A DNA stretch of 64,000 nucleotides, taken from assembly GCF_900105905.1 (NCBI RefSeq), contig NZ_FNSV01000001.1:124001-188000 (forward strand), given 5' to 3'. A program made the translations under genes and the position numbers. Of this stretch, positions 18,030 to 27,101 are shown in pieces; the stretch's first letter is position 1, and every line of letters begins with the position of its first letter. The notes beneath the pieces are model-generated. The model had not been told where the DNA came from. It did no database searches and was given only the letters and a program-made list of their open reading frames with translations. This DNA comes from Rhodococcus koreensis (lineage in GTDB: Bacteria; Actinomycetota; Actinomycetes; Mycobacteriales; Mycobacteriaceae).

Positions 18030-19513
18030 CCCCGACACGAAACGAACCACAGACGCAGGAGCGGTCGCGTCGGCGGCGAGTCCTTACCGCGTTGATGCTC
18101 GGCAATGCTCTCGTCGCCTTGGACACGACGGTCATCGCGACCGCGGTCTCCGCGATAGTCGAGGACCTCGGAGGTTTCGAGCAGTTTCCCTGGTTGTTCT
18201 CCGCGTACCTGCTGTCCCACGCCGTCACGACACCGATCTTCGGCAAACTGTCCGACACCGTGGGCCGCAAGCCTGTCATGTTGCTCGGGATCGGTGTCTT
18301 CTTCCTCGGTTCGATGCTGTGCGGGTTCGCGCAGTCCATGACCGGGCTGATCGCGTTCCGTGCCCTGCAGGGCCTCGGTGCGGGGGCAGTCCAGCCCACG
18401 GTCCTGACGATCGCCGGCGACATCTACACCCTGCGTGAGCGGCCACGAGCGCAGGGATACATCGCCAGTGTGTGGGCCGCCGCCTCCGTCCTTGGTCCCG
18501 CCGTCGGGGGATTGTTCGCCGAGTACGGCTCCTGGCGTGGGATCTTCGTCGTCAACGTTCCGATCTGCGCGGTGGCGGCGCTACTGCTCATCCGGAACTT
18601 CCACGAGGACGGTACGGACCCACGGAAGCGGCACAGGCGACCCGACGTGCTGGGTGCAGCGCTGCTGCCCCTCGGTGCCGGGCTTCTGGTGCTGGGGCTC
18701 CTGGAGGGCGGCCGGAGCTGGGCGTGGGGGTCTACGACGTGGATCGCGATCGTCACGATCGGAGCGGTCTGCCTTCTGCTGTTCGGGGTCGTCGAGTGGC
18801 GGGTACGCGACCCGATCATGCCGCCCTGGATTCTCAGCCGGCGGACCCTTCTGGGCACGGTTCTCACCTCGGCGATCATCGGTGCGGTCGTCACAGGGCT
18901 CACTTCCTACGTCCCGCTGTTTTCACAGAGTGTCCTCGCAACGACCGCCCTCACCGGCGGCTTCCTCCTCACCCCGCTGACGTTGGCGTGGCCGCTGGCC
19001 TCGAGCCAGTCCGGGCGGCTCTATCTGCGAATCGGATTCCGCCGCACAGCGTTGGCGGGAACGGCGATCACAATCGTCGGCGCCGGTCTGACGGTCCTGT
19101 TCGGTGAGAGCACGGCTGAATGGCAGATCGCCGCAGCGTGCTTCGTCATCGGCGCCGGACTCGGATTCATCACCAGCCCCACCATCATCGCCGCGCAGGC
19201 GAGCGTCGAATGGCACGAACGTGGAGTTGTCACGTCCTGCACCACTTTCGCCCGCTCGATCGGTGGAGCTGTCGGCGCAGCCGGGTTCGGCGCCCTCGTC
19301 GCAGCACACGGCGGTAACCCGCAATCACCGGCCCAGCTGGACGCCGCCCTACACCCGGTGTTCGTCTGCATCGCACTCGCCGCATCAGGGTTGATCGTCA
19401 CCGTATCGATACTGCCGCGGCACGTGCAGCTCACAACTCGACCGCACGAGGCCGCCGACGGCATATACGAGCGCACCCGGGCGACAAATGCCAGGCAACT
19501 AGATCGTTCGTAG
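18026..19513 (+). CDS. MFS transporter, DHA2 (14-helix, EmrB/QacA) family
   Basis: A 495-residue membrane protein with about 14 hydrophobic segments. The DHA2 signatures LDTTVIATAVSAI, FGKLSDTVGRKPVML and LQGLGAGAVQPTV are clear. The family exports drugs and other amphipathic compounds by proton antiport. The GTG at 18026 overlaps the upstream stop (GTGA), so translation is likely coupled to the CoA-transferase gene. That linkage suggests export of a pathway compound or by-product rather than general drug efflux. The gene ends before a strong stem-loop at 19790-19823. Confidence 0.85.
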   Translation: MTPTRNEPQTQERSRRRRVLTALMLGNALVALDTTVIATAVSAIVEDLGGFEQFPWLFSAYLLSHAVTTPIFGKLSDTVGRKPVMLLGIGVFFLGSMLCGFAQSMTGLIAFRALQGLGAGAVQPTVLTIAGDIYTLRERPRAQGYIASVWAAASVLGPAVGGLFAEYGSWRGIFVVNVPICAVAALLLIRNFHEDGTDPRKRHRRPDVLGAALLPLGAGLLVLGLLEGGRSWAWGSTTWIAIVTIGAVCLLLFGVVEWRVRDPIMPPWILSRRTLLGTVLTSAIIGAVVTGLTSYVPLFSQSVLATTALTGGFLLTPLTLAWPLASSQSGRLYLRIGFRRTALAGTAITIVGAGLTVLFGESTAEWQIAAACFVIGAGLGFITSPTIIAAQASVEWHERGVVTSCTTFARSIGGAVGAAGFGALVAAHGGNPQSPAQLDAALHPVFVCIALAASGLIVTVSILPRHVQLTTRPHEAADGIYERTRATNARQLDRS

Positions 19514-19789
19514 CGCCCGGGCCGCCCGAGGTCCGATGTCGAGGACGCAGCTCGGCGCCGACGGCGAAACCACGGATCGGACGGTGTAAGCCGAGACGCG
19601 GACAATCACCCGTGATTCACTTGCGACAGCCCGACCTCGCACCAAGCAAGCTCCCACCAATCTCGAGAACCGAATGCCGGGTGCCACGTGGCCATCTACG
19701 GACGCTGACACCTGTTCGATTGCGATCGCCGCTGTCCCGGCCGGACGAGATTCATACACCGTGCTCGACACCTTCGTGCGCGGCTGCAT

Positions 19790-19823
19790 GCCCGCTGCGG
19801 ACCCGGTCGGGTCCGCAGCGGGC
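19790..19823. terminator. Strong bidirectional stem-loop
   Basis: A perfect 15-bp GC-rich stem (19790-19804 pairs with 19809-19823) with a GGTC loop lies between the convergent DHA2 and MHS transporter genes. No T-run follows on either side. It can terminate both transcripts. The rest of the 19514-19852 gap shows no gene. Confidence 0.75.
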
Positions 19824-19852
19824 AATGGGGAGCGTTGCGCCCGGTTTGCTTG

Positions 19853-21217
19853 TTACGGGGTGGTTGCGTGCTGTCGTTGCTGTGGATCGTCGATGCGGTC
19901 GCCGTTCGCGACATTGCGGTACTGGTCGCCGAGAGCAGAGCCGGCAATGAAGACGGCGCCCGCGACGAAGATGATGGAAACTCCCCACGTGGAGTGGGTA
20001 GGCGAGAGGGTGACCATTGTCAGTGCCGCAAGCGGAGCGAGGCCGCCGGCGAAGGCGCCGCTGACTTCTCGCCCGGCGCCTAGACCGGACGTGCGTACAT
20101 CAGCCGGGAACTGCTGGGCAAGAAAGGAACCGGACGCTGCCAGCAGTGTGGGTTGGACGATGCCGACAGTCAAGATCAGCGCCGCCCAGATGTAGATCGG
20201 GCGATCGGTGTCGAGGAGCCAGAAGAACGGGAACGCGAGGACGGCGATGCCACCGGCGCCGATCAGCATGACCCGGCGGGCACCGGCGGCGTCACAGAAC
20301 CGTCCAGCCAACGGGACGATGACGATCGCGACGGCGCTGGCCAGGCTGATGCCGAACGCTCCGACATTGGCGGCGACATCGCGGAACTCGGCGAGATACG
20401 ACAGTGAGAACGTCTTGAAGATGTAGCTGATGCTGTTGAGCCCGATGGTGGAAACCGCGACGACGGTCAGTCCGCGCCAATGATTCTTGAGCAGGTTGCG
20501 GAGTGGTTGCACCTTCTTCCGCGTCTGGGCGTCGGCTGCAAGCTGTTCGAATTCGGGTGTTTCGGGCAGGTTTCGGCGCATCCAGTAGCCCAGGCCGACC
20601 AGGATGAAGCTGAACAGGAACGGTACTCGCCACCCCCAACTGTGCAGAGCCTCGTCGCTGAGGCTCGTCACGGCCGTCACCGCCAGGGAGGAAGCCAACA
20701 GACCGATGTTGACCCCCAGCGCCGGCCATGCTCCCTGCCGACCGCGCGACTTGCTGTCGGCGTGCTCGTAGGACATGGCGACTGCACTACCGAACTCAGC
20801 ACCTGCACCGAATCCCTGAAGGAGACGGAACACGATCAGCAGGATCGGTGCAGCGATTCCGATCGTCTCGTAAGACGGGATCAACCCAATGAGGCCAGTC
20901 GCCACGCCCATGAGCAGGAGGGTGAACGTCAGCACCGCCTTCCGCCCGATCTTGTCGCCCAGGATTCCGAACACGATGCCGCCGAGGGGGCGAACCAGGA
21001 ATCCCACCGCGAACGTGGAGAACGCGGCGAGCGTGCTCACCGCTGAACTCTCCGACGGGAAGAAGATCGGGCCGAACACCAATGCGGCCATCGAGGCGTA
21101 GAGGTAGAAGTCGAAAAATTCGAGAGCGGTGCCGACCACCACGGCGGGGCCGACGGACTTCGGCTTCGGACCTGGCGGAGTACCGGCAGCGGTGGGTGGT
21201 GTTGGTGACTGGGTCAC
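19853..21217 (-). CDS. MFS transporter, MHS (metabolite:H+ symporter) family
   Basis: A 454-residue membrane protein with about 12 hydrophobic segments. It has the MHS signatures VVVGTALEFFDFYLYAS, GFLVRPLGGIVFGILGDKIGRK and GFGAGAEFGSA. Relatives import carboxylates such as citrate, oxoglutarate, shikimate or proline-type solutes. The GTG at 21217 is preferred because GAAGAGG precedes it; ATGs at 21238 and 21259 lack a ribosome site. An operator-like site lies ~45 nt upstream, grouping this importer with the CoA-ester regulon. It is a good candidate carboxylate uptake system for that pathway. Confidence 0.8.
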   Translation of the reverse strand: MTQSPTPPTAAGTPPGPKPKSVGPAVVVGTALEFFDFYLYASMAALVFGPIFFPSESSAVSTLAAFSTFAVGFLVRPLGGIVFGILGDKIGRKAVLTFTLLLMGVATGLIGLIPSYETIGIAAPILLIVFRLLQGFGAGAEFGSAVAMSYEHADSKSRGRQGAWPALGVNIGLLASSLAVTAVTSLSDEALHSWGWRVPFLFSFILVGLGYWMRRNLPETPEFEQLAADAQTRKKVQPLRNLLKNHWRGLTVVAVSTIGLNSISYIFKTFSLSYLAEFRDVAANVGAFGISLASAVAIVIVPLAGRFCDAAGARRVMLIGAGGIAVLAFPFFWLLDTDRPIYIWAALILTVGIVQPTLLAASGSFLAQQFPADVRTSGLGAGREVSGAFAGGLAPLAALTMVTLSPTHSTWGVSIIFVAGAVFIAGSALGDQYRNVANGDRIDDPQQRQHATTP

Positions 21218-21260
21218 GTCGAGCCTCTTCTCTTCCATGCAACGTGTGACTGACAGCACT

Positions 21261-21280
21261 ATGCGTTATATATGATGCGG
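21261..21280. promoter_or_regulatory. GntR-type operator-like site upstream of the MHS importer
   Basis: ATGCGTTATATATGATGCGG spans 21261-21280. It is one of the best copies of the shared site, with ATGCG on both sides of an AT-rich centre. It sits ~45 nt upstream of the GTG start of the importer gene. Confidence 0.6.
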
Positions 21281-21647
21281 TGTCAACGTTGATGAGCTTC
21301 TCTTCGCTTTCATCGACCACACCTGCAATGGAATCGAAACAGGTTGACCTGCATTGCTTTTGCAAAAGTCGGTCAAGGCGATGAATCGGCGCAATACCGA
21401 CCTCCCGGAATGGAAATAGAGGGAGTCTCAGCCTCCGAGGTGCGAGATCTCGCTGCCGATGCCCGCGGAGCTCCTGGCCTGACGCACATCAGGGCGACGA
21501 CTTCCAGGGCCCCCGCAGCATGCGGAGGCCCTCGAAAGCAGAAGTCTCGGATAACGGCCGCGATTGCTCCAAGATCGAGATTCGTCGAATCTGGCTGGCA
21601 AGGCCGAGCCGGATATCAGCACCACCCGGCTCGGATATCACGTCGGG
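21281..21647. other. Intergenic stretch without a gene
   Basis: About 365 bases between the importer promoter and the end of the CitE-like gene. No credible coding sequence is seen. A GC-rich imperfect stem near 21500-21535 (CAGGGCCCCCGCAG with flanking purines) may help end the minus-strand operon, but it is weak. Confidence 0.4.
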
Positions 21648-22544
21648 TCAGTCGGTCACTCGGCTCAGGCTGTGTGCGTAGGCGAGGATCTCGCGGGCCG
21701 TTTTGATGTGGGCGTAGTCGACGTGCATGTCTTCGTACCGGACGGCGGCCAGCCCTTGGGCTTCGGCGTCATCGAAGGCTTCGATCATGCCCGAGTAGAA
21801 GGCGATTTCGGCGTCGGACGGGCTGAACACCTCGTTGGCGAGGGCGATGTGCGAGGGATGGATCAACACCTGACCGCGGAATCCGAGTTCGCGGTTGCGT
21901 TCGGAGAAGTTGCGTGCGCCGTCGTGGTCGGTGAGGTCCTGCCAGACACCGACCAACGGGAACTCGAGACCGTTGGCGCGGGCGGCGAGCAGGGCGCGGC
22001 TGCGCAGATACAGGGTCTCCTGACCGGATGGGGTGAACTGGAACCCGACGGATCTGGACACGTCCGCGTCGCGCGCGGTCCCGGCGAACAGGGTCGCCAC
22101 CCGAGGGGAGGCGACGGCGATCTTCTCGCAGTTCGCATACGCCTCCGCGGTCTCGAGGCAGCAGATGAACTCCAGTTTCCCGGCGTCCACGCCGTTGGCC
22201 CGCTCGAAATGGGTGACCAGCGCGTCGAACCGGACGATGTCATCGGGACCGAAGGTTTTCGGCAACACGAAACCGTCGAGTCCCGGCAGTGCCACGGCGG
22301 CGATGTCGTCGCCGGTGATCCCGGTGTCCAGTGCGTTCAGCCGCACATACAGTCCGACATCCGCGCCGGCCTCCCGCAACCGCACGATGGTCCGAGCGGC
22401 CGTGGCGCGTCCCTGATCCTTCAGGTGCTCGGGCACGGAGTCCTCGAGGTCGATAATCAGGCCGTCGGCACCGGCGGCGATGGCCTTCTCGGCCCACCCC
22501 TCCCGATGCCCGGGCACGAACAACAACGAACGAAGCGGTCTCAT
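21648..22544 (-). CDS. CitE-like CoA-ester lyase (HpcH/HpaI aldolase family)
   Basis: A 298-residue TIM-barrel protein of the citrate lyase beta/malyl-CoA lyase type. It has LRSLLFVPG at the N-terminus, the metal-site IIDLEDSVP, the barrel strand FVLPKTFGPDD, ICCLETAEA and GTARDADVS. Such enzymes split malyl-, citramalyl-, methylmalyl- or related CoA esters in a Mg-dependent retro-aldol or Claisen reaction. GGGAG precedes ATG 22544; the open frame extends 1.3 kb further upstream but only as a shadow of the next gene. It is the last gene of the racemase-hydratase-transferase-lyase operon and is the likely carbon-carbon cleavage step. Confidence 0.85.
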   Translation of the reverse strand: MRPLRSLLFVPGHREGWAEKAIAAGADGLIIDLEDSVPEHLKDQGRATAARTIVRLREAGADVGLYVRLNALDTGITGDDIAAVALPGLDGFVLPKTFGPDDIVRFDALVTHFERANGVDAGKLEFICCLETAEAYANCEKIAVASPRVATLFAGTARDADVSRSVGFQFTPSGQETLYLRSRALLAARANGLEFPLVGVWQDLTDHDGARNFSERNRELGFRGQVLIHPSHIALANEVFSPSDAEIAFYSGMIEAFDDAEAQGLAAVRYEDMHVDYAHIKTAREILAYAHSLSRVTD

Positions 22545-22588
22545 GGTTTTCTCCCAACGTGTGTGAAATCGTGTGTCGAACCTTGCGA

Positions 22589-23764
22589 TTACGGCCGCAC
22601 ACCGATGTCCGCGGCGTTCGGTGCAGTACTCGCGAACTCCGTCCGGATGGCGTCGGTGTCTGCGCCCAACGCCGGGACCCGGCCGGCTGCCACCGTCCAC
22701 CCCTGTGCGAGGCCGGGCGGCAACAGGGCGGGCACCGGGCCGACCGGGGTGTCGATATCGCGCCACCGGCCGCGGGCGGCCAGTTGCGGGTGCTCGACGA
22801 GGCCCTGGACCCCGTTGAGCCGGGCGTTGCCGATCCCGGCCGCATCGGCGGCCTGCTGGATCTCGGCCAGGGTGCGCTGCGCGCACCAGACGCCGACGAT
22901 CTCGTCGAGTGCGGTGCGCTCCCGGACCCGGTCCGCGTTGTGCGCGTACCGCGGGTCGGCGGCGAGGTCCGGACGGTGCAGGAGGTCGGTTGCCAGGCGA
23001 CGCCATTCCCGGTCGCTGGTGGTGCCGAGCACCACCGTGAGGCCGTCGGCGGTCGGGTACGCCCCGTACGGGGCGACCATCGGTGAGCCCATCCCGACCG
23101 GTTCGGGTTCGACGCCGCCGTGGATCACCTGGTTGAGGGCGAAACCCATCATCTCCGCGACCACGTCGAGCATCGCGATCGGGATGACCGCCCCGCGTCC
23201 GGTCCGCTCCCGCTCGTACAGTGCGGCCAGGATGGCCGAGTACGCATACAGTGCGGTTCCGATGTCGGCGATCGGGATCCCCGGTTTCGCCGGCTGCCCG
23301 GGTAGCCCGGTGATGGTGCAGGACCCGGCCTCGGCCTGAATGAGCAGGTCGTAGGCCCGCTTGTGATCGAGCGGTCCACCGCGCCCGTACCCGGAGATGT
23401 CGACGATGATCAGGCGGGGATACCGCTGGGCCAGGTCGTCCACGCCGAGACCGAGCCGGTCCAATGCGCCCGGAGCGAGGTTGCTGACGATCACATCCGC
23501 CCGTTCGAGCAGGTCGTGCAGCAGGTCGTGGTCGGCGGGCGCCGTAAGGTCGAGTGCCGCCGACTGTTTGCCGTGGTTGAGCCAGACGAAGTGGGCGGCC
23601 AGCCCGCGTACGGTTCGGTCGTAGTGGCGGGTCGAGTCCCCGGTACCGGGTTGCTCGACCTTGATCACCCGGGCACCCAAGTCGGCCAGGTGCCGGGTGC
23701 ACAGCGGTGCGGCGATGGCCTGCTCGAGCGCGAGGACGGTGATCCCGTCCAGCGGCCCGCTCAC
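22589..23764 (-). CDS. CaiB/BaiF family (class III) CoA-transferase (1)
   Basis: A 391-residue class III CoA-transferase. It has the start [15 protein letters not shown], the [16 protein letters not shown] strand, [19 protein letters not shown] and the catalytic Asp in [10 protein letters not shown]. Members move CoA between carboxylates or act as racemases of acyl-CoAs. It lacks the GHDINY signature of the racemase branch, unlike the gene at 24549. Its ATG overlaps the upstream enoyl-CoA hydratase stop by 4 nt, so the genes are coupled. It probably activates the pathway acid or moves CoA within an intermediate. Confidence 0.9.
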   Translation of the reverse strand: MSGPLDGITVLALEQAIAAPLCTRHLADLGARVIKVEQPGTGDSTRHYDRTVRGLAAHFVWLNHGKQSAALDLTAPADHDLLHDLLERADVIVSNLAPGALDRLGLGVDDLAQRYPRLIIVDISGYGRGGPLDHKRAYDLLIQAEAGSCTITGLPGQPAKPGIPIADIGTALYAYSAILAALYERERTGRGAVIPIAMLDVVAEMMGFALNQVIHGGVEPEPVGMGSPMVAPYGAYPTADGLTVVLGTTSDREWRRLATDLLHRPDLAADPRYAHNADRVRERTALDEIVGVWCAQRTLAEIQQAADAAGIGNARLNGVQGLVEHPQLAARGRWRDIDTPVGPVPALLPPGLAQGWTVAAGRVPALGADTDAIRTEFASTAPNAADIGVRP

Positions 23765-24552
23765 GTGAACCTCGGCTCACGCTTGTCGCGGTGCGAGGCG
23801 ATACCCTCGGCCACATCCGGACCACCGAACCCGTAGAACTCAAAACCGAGGGAGGCGTCGAAGATCGGCATCGCCTGCCGGTACCAGTTGTTCAGGGCGT
23901 GCTTGGTGAACCGCAACGCGCTGCGCGATCCGCGCGCGAGGTTCTCGGCGATCTGTAGGGCGCGGTCCTGCACCTTCTCGTCGTCCACACAGACCGAGAC
24001 CATCCCGATCCGTTCGGCCTCCTCGCCGGTGAGGACCTCGTTGGTGAGCAGGTGATACTTGGCCTTGGCCATCCCACACAGCAGCGGCCAGCAGATCGCA
24101 GCGTGATCGCCGGCTGCCACCCCGATCCGCACGTGCCCGTCGACGATCTTCGCGCGCCGACCGGCCACCGACACATCCGCCAACAGGGCGGCGACCAGTC
24201 CGGCCCCGACCGCGGGGCCGTTGATGGCGGAGACGATCGGGGCCGGGCATTCGATGATGTTGCGGACCAGATCGCGGGCCTCGGCCATGACGCGGGTGCG
24301 GGTGTCGAAGTCCTTGACCATCGCATCGATGAGGTCGAAGCTGCCGCCGGCGGAGAAGGCGCGGTCGCCGGCGCCGCGGATCAGCACCGCCCGCACCGAC
24401 TCGTCCCGGGCGATCGCTGCCCACACATCCGCCAACTCACGGTGCATGTCCGCACCGACCGCGTGCAGGTCAGGTCCGTCGAGCACGATCCGCAGCAATC
24501 CGTCCGAGGGCCGGTCGATCGCCAGGGTCGGGAACTCGTCGTACGTCTTCAT
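23761..24552 (-). CDS. Enoyl-CoA hydratase/isomerase family protein
   Basis: A 263-residue crotonase-fold protein. Oxyanion-hole strands are seen as [11 protein letters not shown] and [18 protein letters not shown]. At the second catalytic position the sequence reads [13 protein letters not shown], with Asp instead of the usual Glu, so the exact reaction (hydration, isomerisation or other) is open. ATG 24552 overlaps the upstream gene's stop by 4 nt, and its own stop overlaps the next gene's start, showing tight coupling in the operon. It would act on an unsaturated CoA ester made by an acyl-CoA dehydrogenase. Confidence 0.85.
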   Translation of the reverse strand: MKTYDEFPTLAIDRPSDGLLRIVLDGPDLHAVGADMHRELADVWAAIARDESVRAVLIRGAGDRAFSAGGSFDLIDAMVKDFDTRTRVMAEARDLVRNIIECPAPIVSAINGPAVGAGLVAALLADVSVAGRRAKIVDGHVRIGVAAGDHAAICWPLLCGMAKAKYHLLTNEVLTGEEAERIGMVSVCVDDEKVQDRALQIAENLARGSRSALRFTKHALNNWYRQAMPIFDASLGFEFYGFGGPDVAEGIASHRDKREPRFT

Positions 24553-25712
24553 TGCTGTACCTCTAATTCCTCGAGGAGATTGTTCGATTGGAGGTCGGGA
24601 GCCGCCCAGGCGTCGAGCAGATCGGCGGCCGCGACCTGGTCGGTTCGCGGCACCGATGGTCGGCGAGCGGGCGTACGGGCCAATCGGGGTGCCGGCGCCG
24701 GTTGCAGTACCCCACCGACCCGCTGGTACAGCCCGCGTTCGGCGTTGTGCGGGGCCGCGGCGGCCTCGTCGAAGCTCAGGACCGCGCTCACGCACGCGTC
24801 GGTGCCGGCATAGACGGACTCCCACTCGTCGCGGGTCCGCCCGACGATCGTCGCCGCGATGAGTTCCCGCAAGTGTGGCCACCGAGCGCGGTCATTCTGG
24901 TCGGGCCAGCGGGTGGTATCCGCCCCGAGGCCGGCGAGGAACTCGCGGTAGAAGTCAGGTTCGAGTGCACCAACCGCGAGGTAGCGGCCGTCCGCGCACC
25001 GGTAGGTGTCGTAGAACGGTGCTCCCGAGTCGATCCAGTTGGTGCCCGGCTCATCGGAGAACAGTCCGGCCGCCCGCAGTCCCTGCAGCTTCGCGGTCAG
25101 CAGGGCAACACCATCGACCATGGCGACATCCACGACCTGTCCCCGTCCCGACTTCGTTGCTTCCAGTAGGGCGCATACGATTCCGAACGCCCCGATGGCT
25201 CCGCCACCCGCGTAGTCACCGAGCAGGTTGATTGGCGGACGAGGGCGTTCCCCACTCCGCGCCAACGCATGTAACGCGCCCGATTGGGCGACATAGTTGA
25301 TGTCGTGCCCCGCTTCCTGAGCACGGGGGCCGCACTGCCCGTAGCCAGTCAACCGCGCGTAGACGATCGCCGGATTGTGGCCGAGCACCACCGCGGGCCC
25401 CAAACCCAGCCTCTCGACGACGCCCGGGCGGTAGCCCTCGATAAAGACATCTGCGGCCGCGGCCAACCGCTGGGCTGTCTCCACACCGCGCGGGTCCTTG
25501 AGGTCCAGAGCTGTCGTCTCGACGCCGCGGTTAGCCACGTCGTACTCGTCGCGCAGACCATCGGTCTGCGCTAACGCTCGCGCCATCCGGTGAGCAGGCC
25601 GCACCACACGCACCACCTGCGCACCCATGTCAGCCAACAACATCGACACATATGGCACCGGGCCCATACCGGACAACACCAGAACCCGGACGCCGCCGAG
25701 TGGTCCGCTCAT
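24549..25712 (-). CDS. Alpha-methylacyl-CoA racemase-like class III CoA-transferase family protein
   Basis: A 387-residue CaiB/BaiF-fold protein. The segment [17 protein letters not shown] carries the His and Asp region typical of alpha-methylacyl-CoA racemases, and [14 protein letters not shown] is also racemase-like. Such enzymes invert the methyl-bearing carbon of 2-methylacyl-CoA esters so that dehydrogenases can act. It is the first gene of the four-gene minus operon; a perfect 14-bp palindrome lies 114 nt upstream. A racemase here implies a 2-methyl-branched substrate, but a transferase role cannot be ruled out. Confidence 0.8.
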   Translation of the reverse strand: MSGPLGGVRVLVLSGMGPVPYVSMLLADMGAQVVRVVRPAHRMARALAQTDGLRDEYDVANRGVETTALDLKDPRGVETAQRLAAAADVFIEGYRPGVVERLGLGPAVVLGHNPAIVYARLTGYGQCGPRAQEAGHDINYVAQSGALHALARSGERPRPPINLLGDYAGGGAIGAFGIVCALLEATKSGRGQVVDVAMVDGVALLTAKLQGLRAAGLFSDEPGTNWIDSGAPFYDTYRCADGRYLAVGALEPDFYREFLAGLGADTTRWPDQNDRARWPHLRELIAATIVGRTRDEWESVYAGTDACVSAVLSFDEAAAAPHNAERGLYQRVGGVLQPAPAPRLARTPARRPSVPRTDQVAAADLLDAWAAPDLQSNNLLEELEVQQ

Positions 25713-25825
25713 ATCGCAACTCTTTCGCTCAATGGGTACCGCCCAATCACATCGCTGTCACGCTGCGGCCATCGGCCGAGGCCAGTGGGGTTCCCCAGAA
25801 TTTGACCGTGCTTTTACGCATATTA

Positions 25826-25839
25826 CACAATATATTGTG
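25826..25839. promoter_or_regulatory. Perfect palindromic operator-like site upstream of the racemase operon
   Basis: CACAATATATTGTG is a perfect 14-bp palindrome and the most symmetric member of the shared site family; TACACAATATAT is identical at 30.78 kb. It lies in the 388-bp gap between the minus operon (start 25712) and the divergent GntR gene (start 26101), a likely control point for the operon. Confidence 0.65.
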
Positions 25840-26052
25840 CGGCAGGAAGATAGTCTCAAAACATCCGGGCGGAGTCCACGGAGGGAGTGGTCGAAAATGC
25901 GCCGAAAGGGCAGCCGTGAATGCGGTCACGTCACAAGAAGGCGTTGACTGACGATCCGCGGCTAACCGGTGACGGGCGCCGGCAATCCGGAGAACTCAGG
26001 GCCGTCGCGGTTCTGCTGGCCCGGTGCGGGCGCCGAGCCCCTGGGCGGGCGA

Positions 26053-26078
26053 ATGTATATTATGTCGAGTCTTATAAT
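26053..26078 (+). promoter_or_regulatory. Promoter -10 with operator-like sequence upstream of GntR regulator 1
   Basis: TATAAT at 26073-26078 fits a -10 element 22 nt before the ATG at 26101. The AT-rich ATGTATATTATG at 26053-26064 just upstream partly resembles the shared operator. The arrangement suggests autoregulation. No good -35 box is visible. Confidence 0.4.
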
Positions 26079-26100
26079 CCGGGAAAGGTGCGAAGGTACG

Positions 26101-26793
26101 ATGCCCCTGAGTGACAGGTCAAGACGACAGCAACTTCCCGACGAAGTGGCCTCGTACGTTCGTGAGATGATCATCTCCGGCGAGGTGCGGGCGGGTGATT
26201 TCCTCCGGATCGAGCGCATTGCCGAAGCCGTCGGGGTCAGCACTACGCCCGTCCGCGAGGGTCTGCTTGCGCTCCGAAGCGAGGGATTCGTCGAGATGGT
26301 CCCTCGACGCGGCTTCATGGTGGCCCCGTTCACCAAGCAAGACGTACAGGACCTGTTTTGGGCACAGGCCCAGCTCGCCGGTGAACTCGCCACCCGGGCG
26401 GCCAAGAACATCACCCCCCAGCAGATCGCCGAGCTCGAGGCAATCCTCGAAGCCCACCAGGCCGCGATCGCTCAGGGCGACAAAGACGGTATTGCCTCAT
26501 GGGGTCATGCGTTCCACCGCAAGATCAACTTGGCTGCGGGCTCTCCGCGCCTCGCCCGCCTCCTCGGCTCGATCGTCACGAACCTTCCGAACCGTTTCTA
26601 TGCCACCATTGAGGGCCACCTCACCACAACGCAGGAGGAGCACCCGCTCCTACTCGAGGCCTTACGGAAGCACAGCGGCAAAAAGGCCAAGACCCTCATG
26701 GAATCGCACATATTGGACGGCGCGGATCACCTGATCGAGGAACTCGAGCAGCGCGGGCTTTGGGAAACGGACTCCGAGGCGAACGCGGGCTGA
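26101..26793 (+). CDS. GntR-family regulator with FCD domain (1)
   Basis: A 230-residue regulator. The winged helix-turn-helix spans about residues 10-75 (IAEAVGVSTTPVREGLLALR), followed by PRRGFMVAP and an FCD ligand domain with GHAFHRKIN, SIVTNLPNRFY and HILDGADHLI. FCD domains usually bind small carboxylates, often through metal-held His and Asp. It is divergent from the racemase-hydratase-transferase-lyase operon and faces the acyl-CoA dehydrogenase operon tail to tail. It is closely related to the regulators at 31308 and 33515, especially in the recognition helix. Start chosen at 26101, where the family N-terminus begins after GAAGG. Confidence 0.9.
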   Translation: MPLSDRSRRQQLPDEVASYVREMIISGEVRAGDFLRIERIAEAVGVSTTPVREGLLALRSEGFVEMVPRRGFMVAPFTKQDVQDLFWAQAQLAGELATRAAKNITPQQIAELEAILEAHQAAIAQGDKDGIASWGHAFHRKINLAAGSPRLARLLGSIVTNLPNRFYATIEGHLTTTQEEHPLLLEALRKHSGKKAKTLMESHILDGADHLIEELEQRGLWETDSEANAG

Positions 26794-27019
26794 GAGACCG
26801 GTGCGGATCAGGCAGTCGATCCGTCCCGGAACATCGCGACATGAAGAAAGCGAACCGGGTCCCGCTACTGAGCCTCGAGGCGGCTGGCCCATTGCCCTGT
26901 CGCACCATGTGGACGCACGGTCGGCACATCAGCATCGCCACTGACGCACGACACGCTCAGCCCCAGCACGTCCGCGCGTCTCGCTCTCGCTCTCGCCGTG
27001 AGCTTTGTCGTGGATGCCC

Positions 27020-27049
27020 CCGGCCGCGGCTTTCACTCGCCGCGGCCGG
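27020..27049. terminator. Bidirectional stem-loop
   Basis: Perfect 11-bp arms (CCGGCCGCGGC at 27020-27030 pairing with 27039-27049) enclose an 8-nt loop. It lies between the convergent GntR gene (ends 26793) and the acyl-CoA dehydrogenase gene (ends 27102). No other feature is seen in this 308-bp gap. Confidence 0.65.
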
Positions 27050-27101
27050 CGGCCTGGCCCGCGGTCCCCTGTTGGTTCAGTAGGACCGTGGGAGTCGGAT
27101 A

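Noticed and set aside
21564..23339. Plus-strand open frame of ~590 codons
   Set aside because: It lies opposite the CitE-like and CaiB-type genes, whose minus-strand frames carry clear family motifs. The plus-strand product shows no family features.
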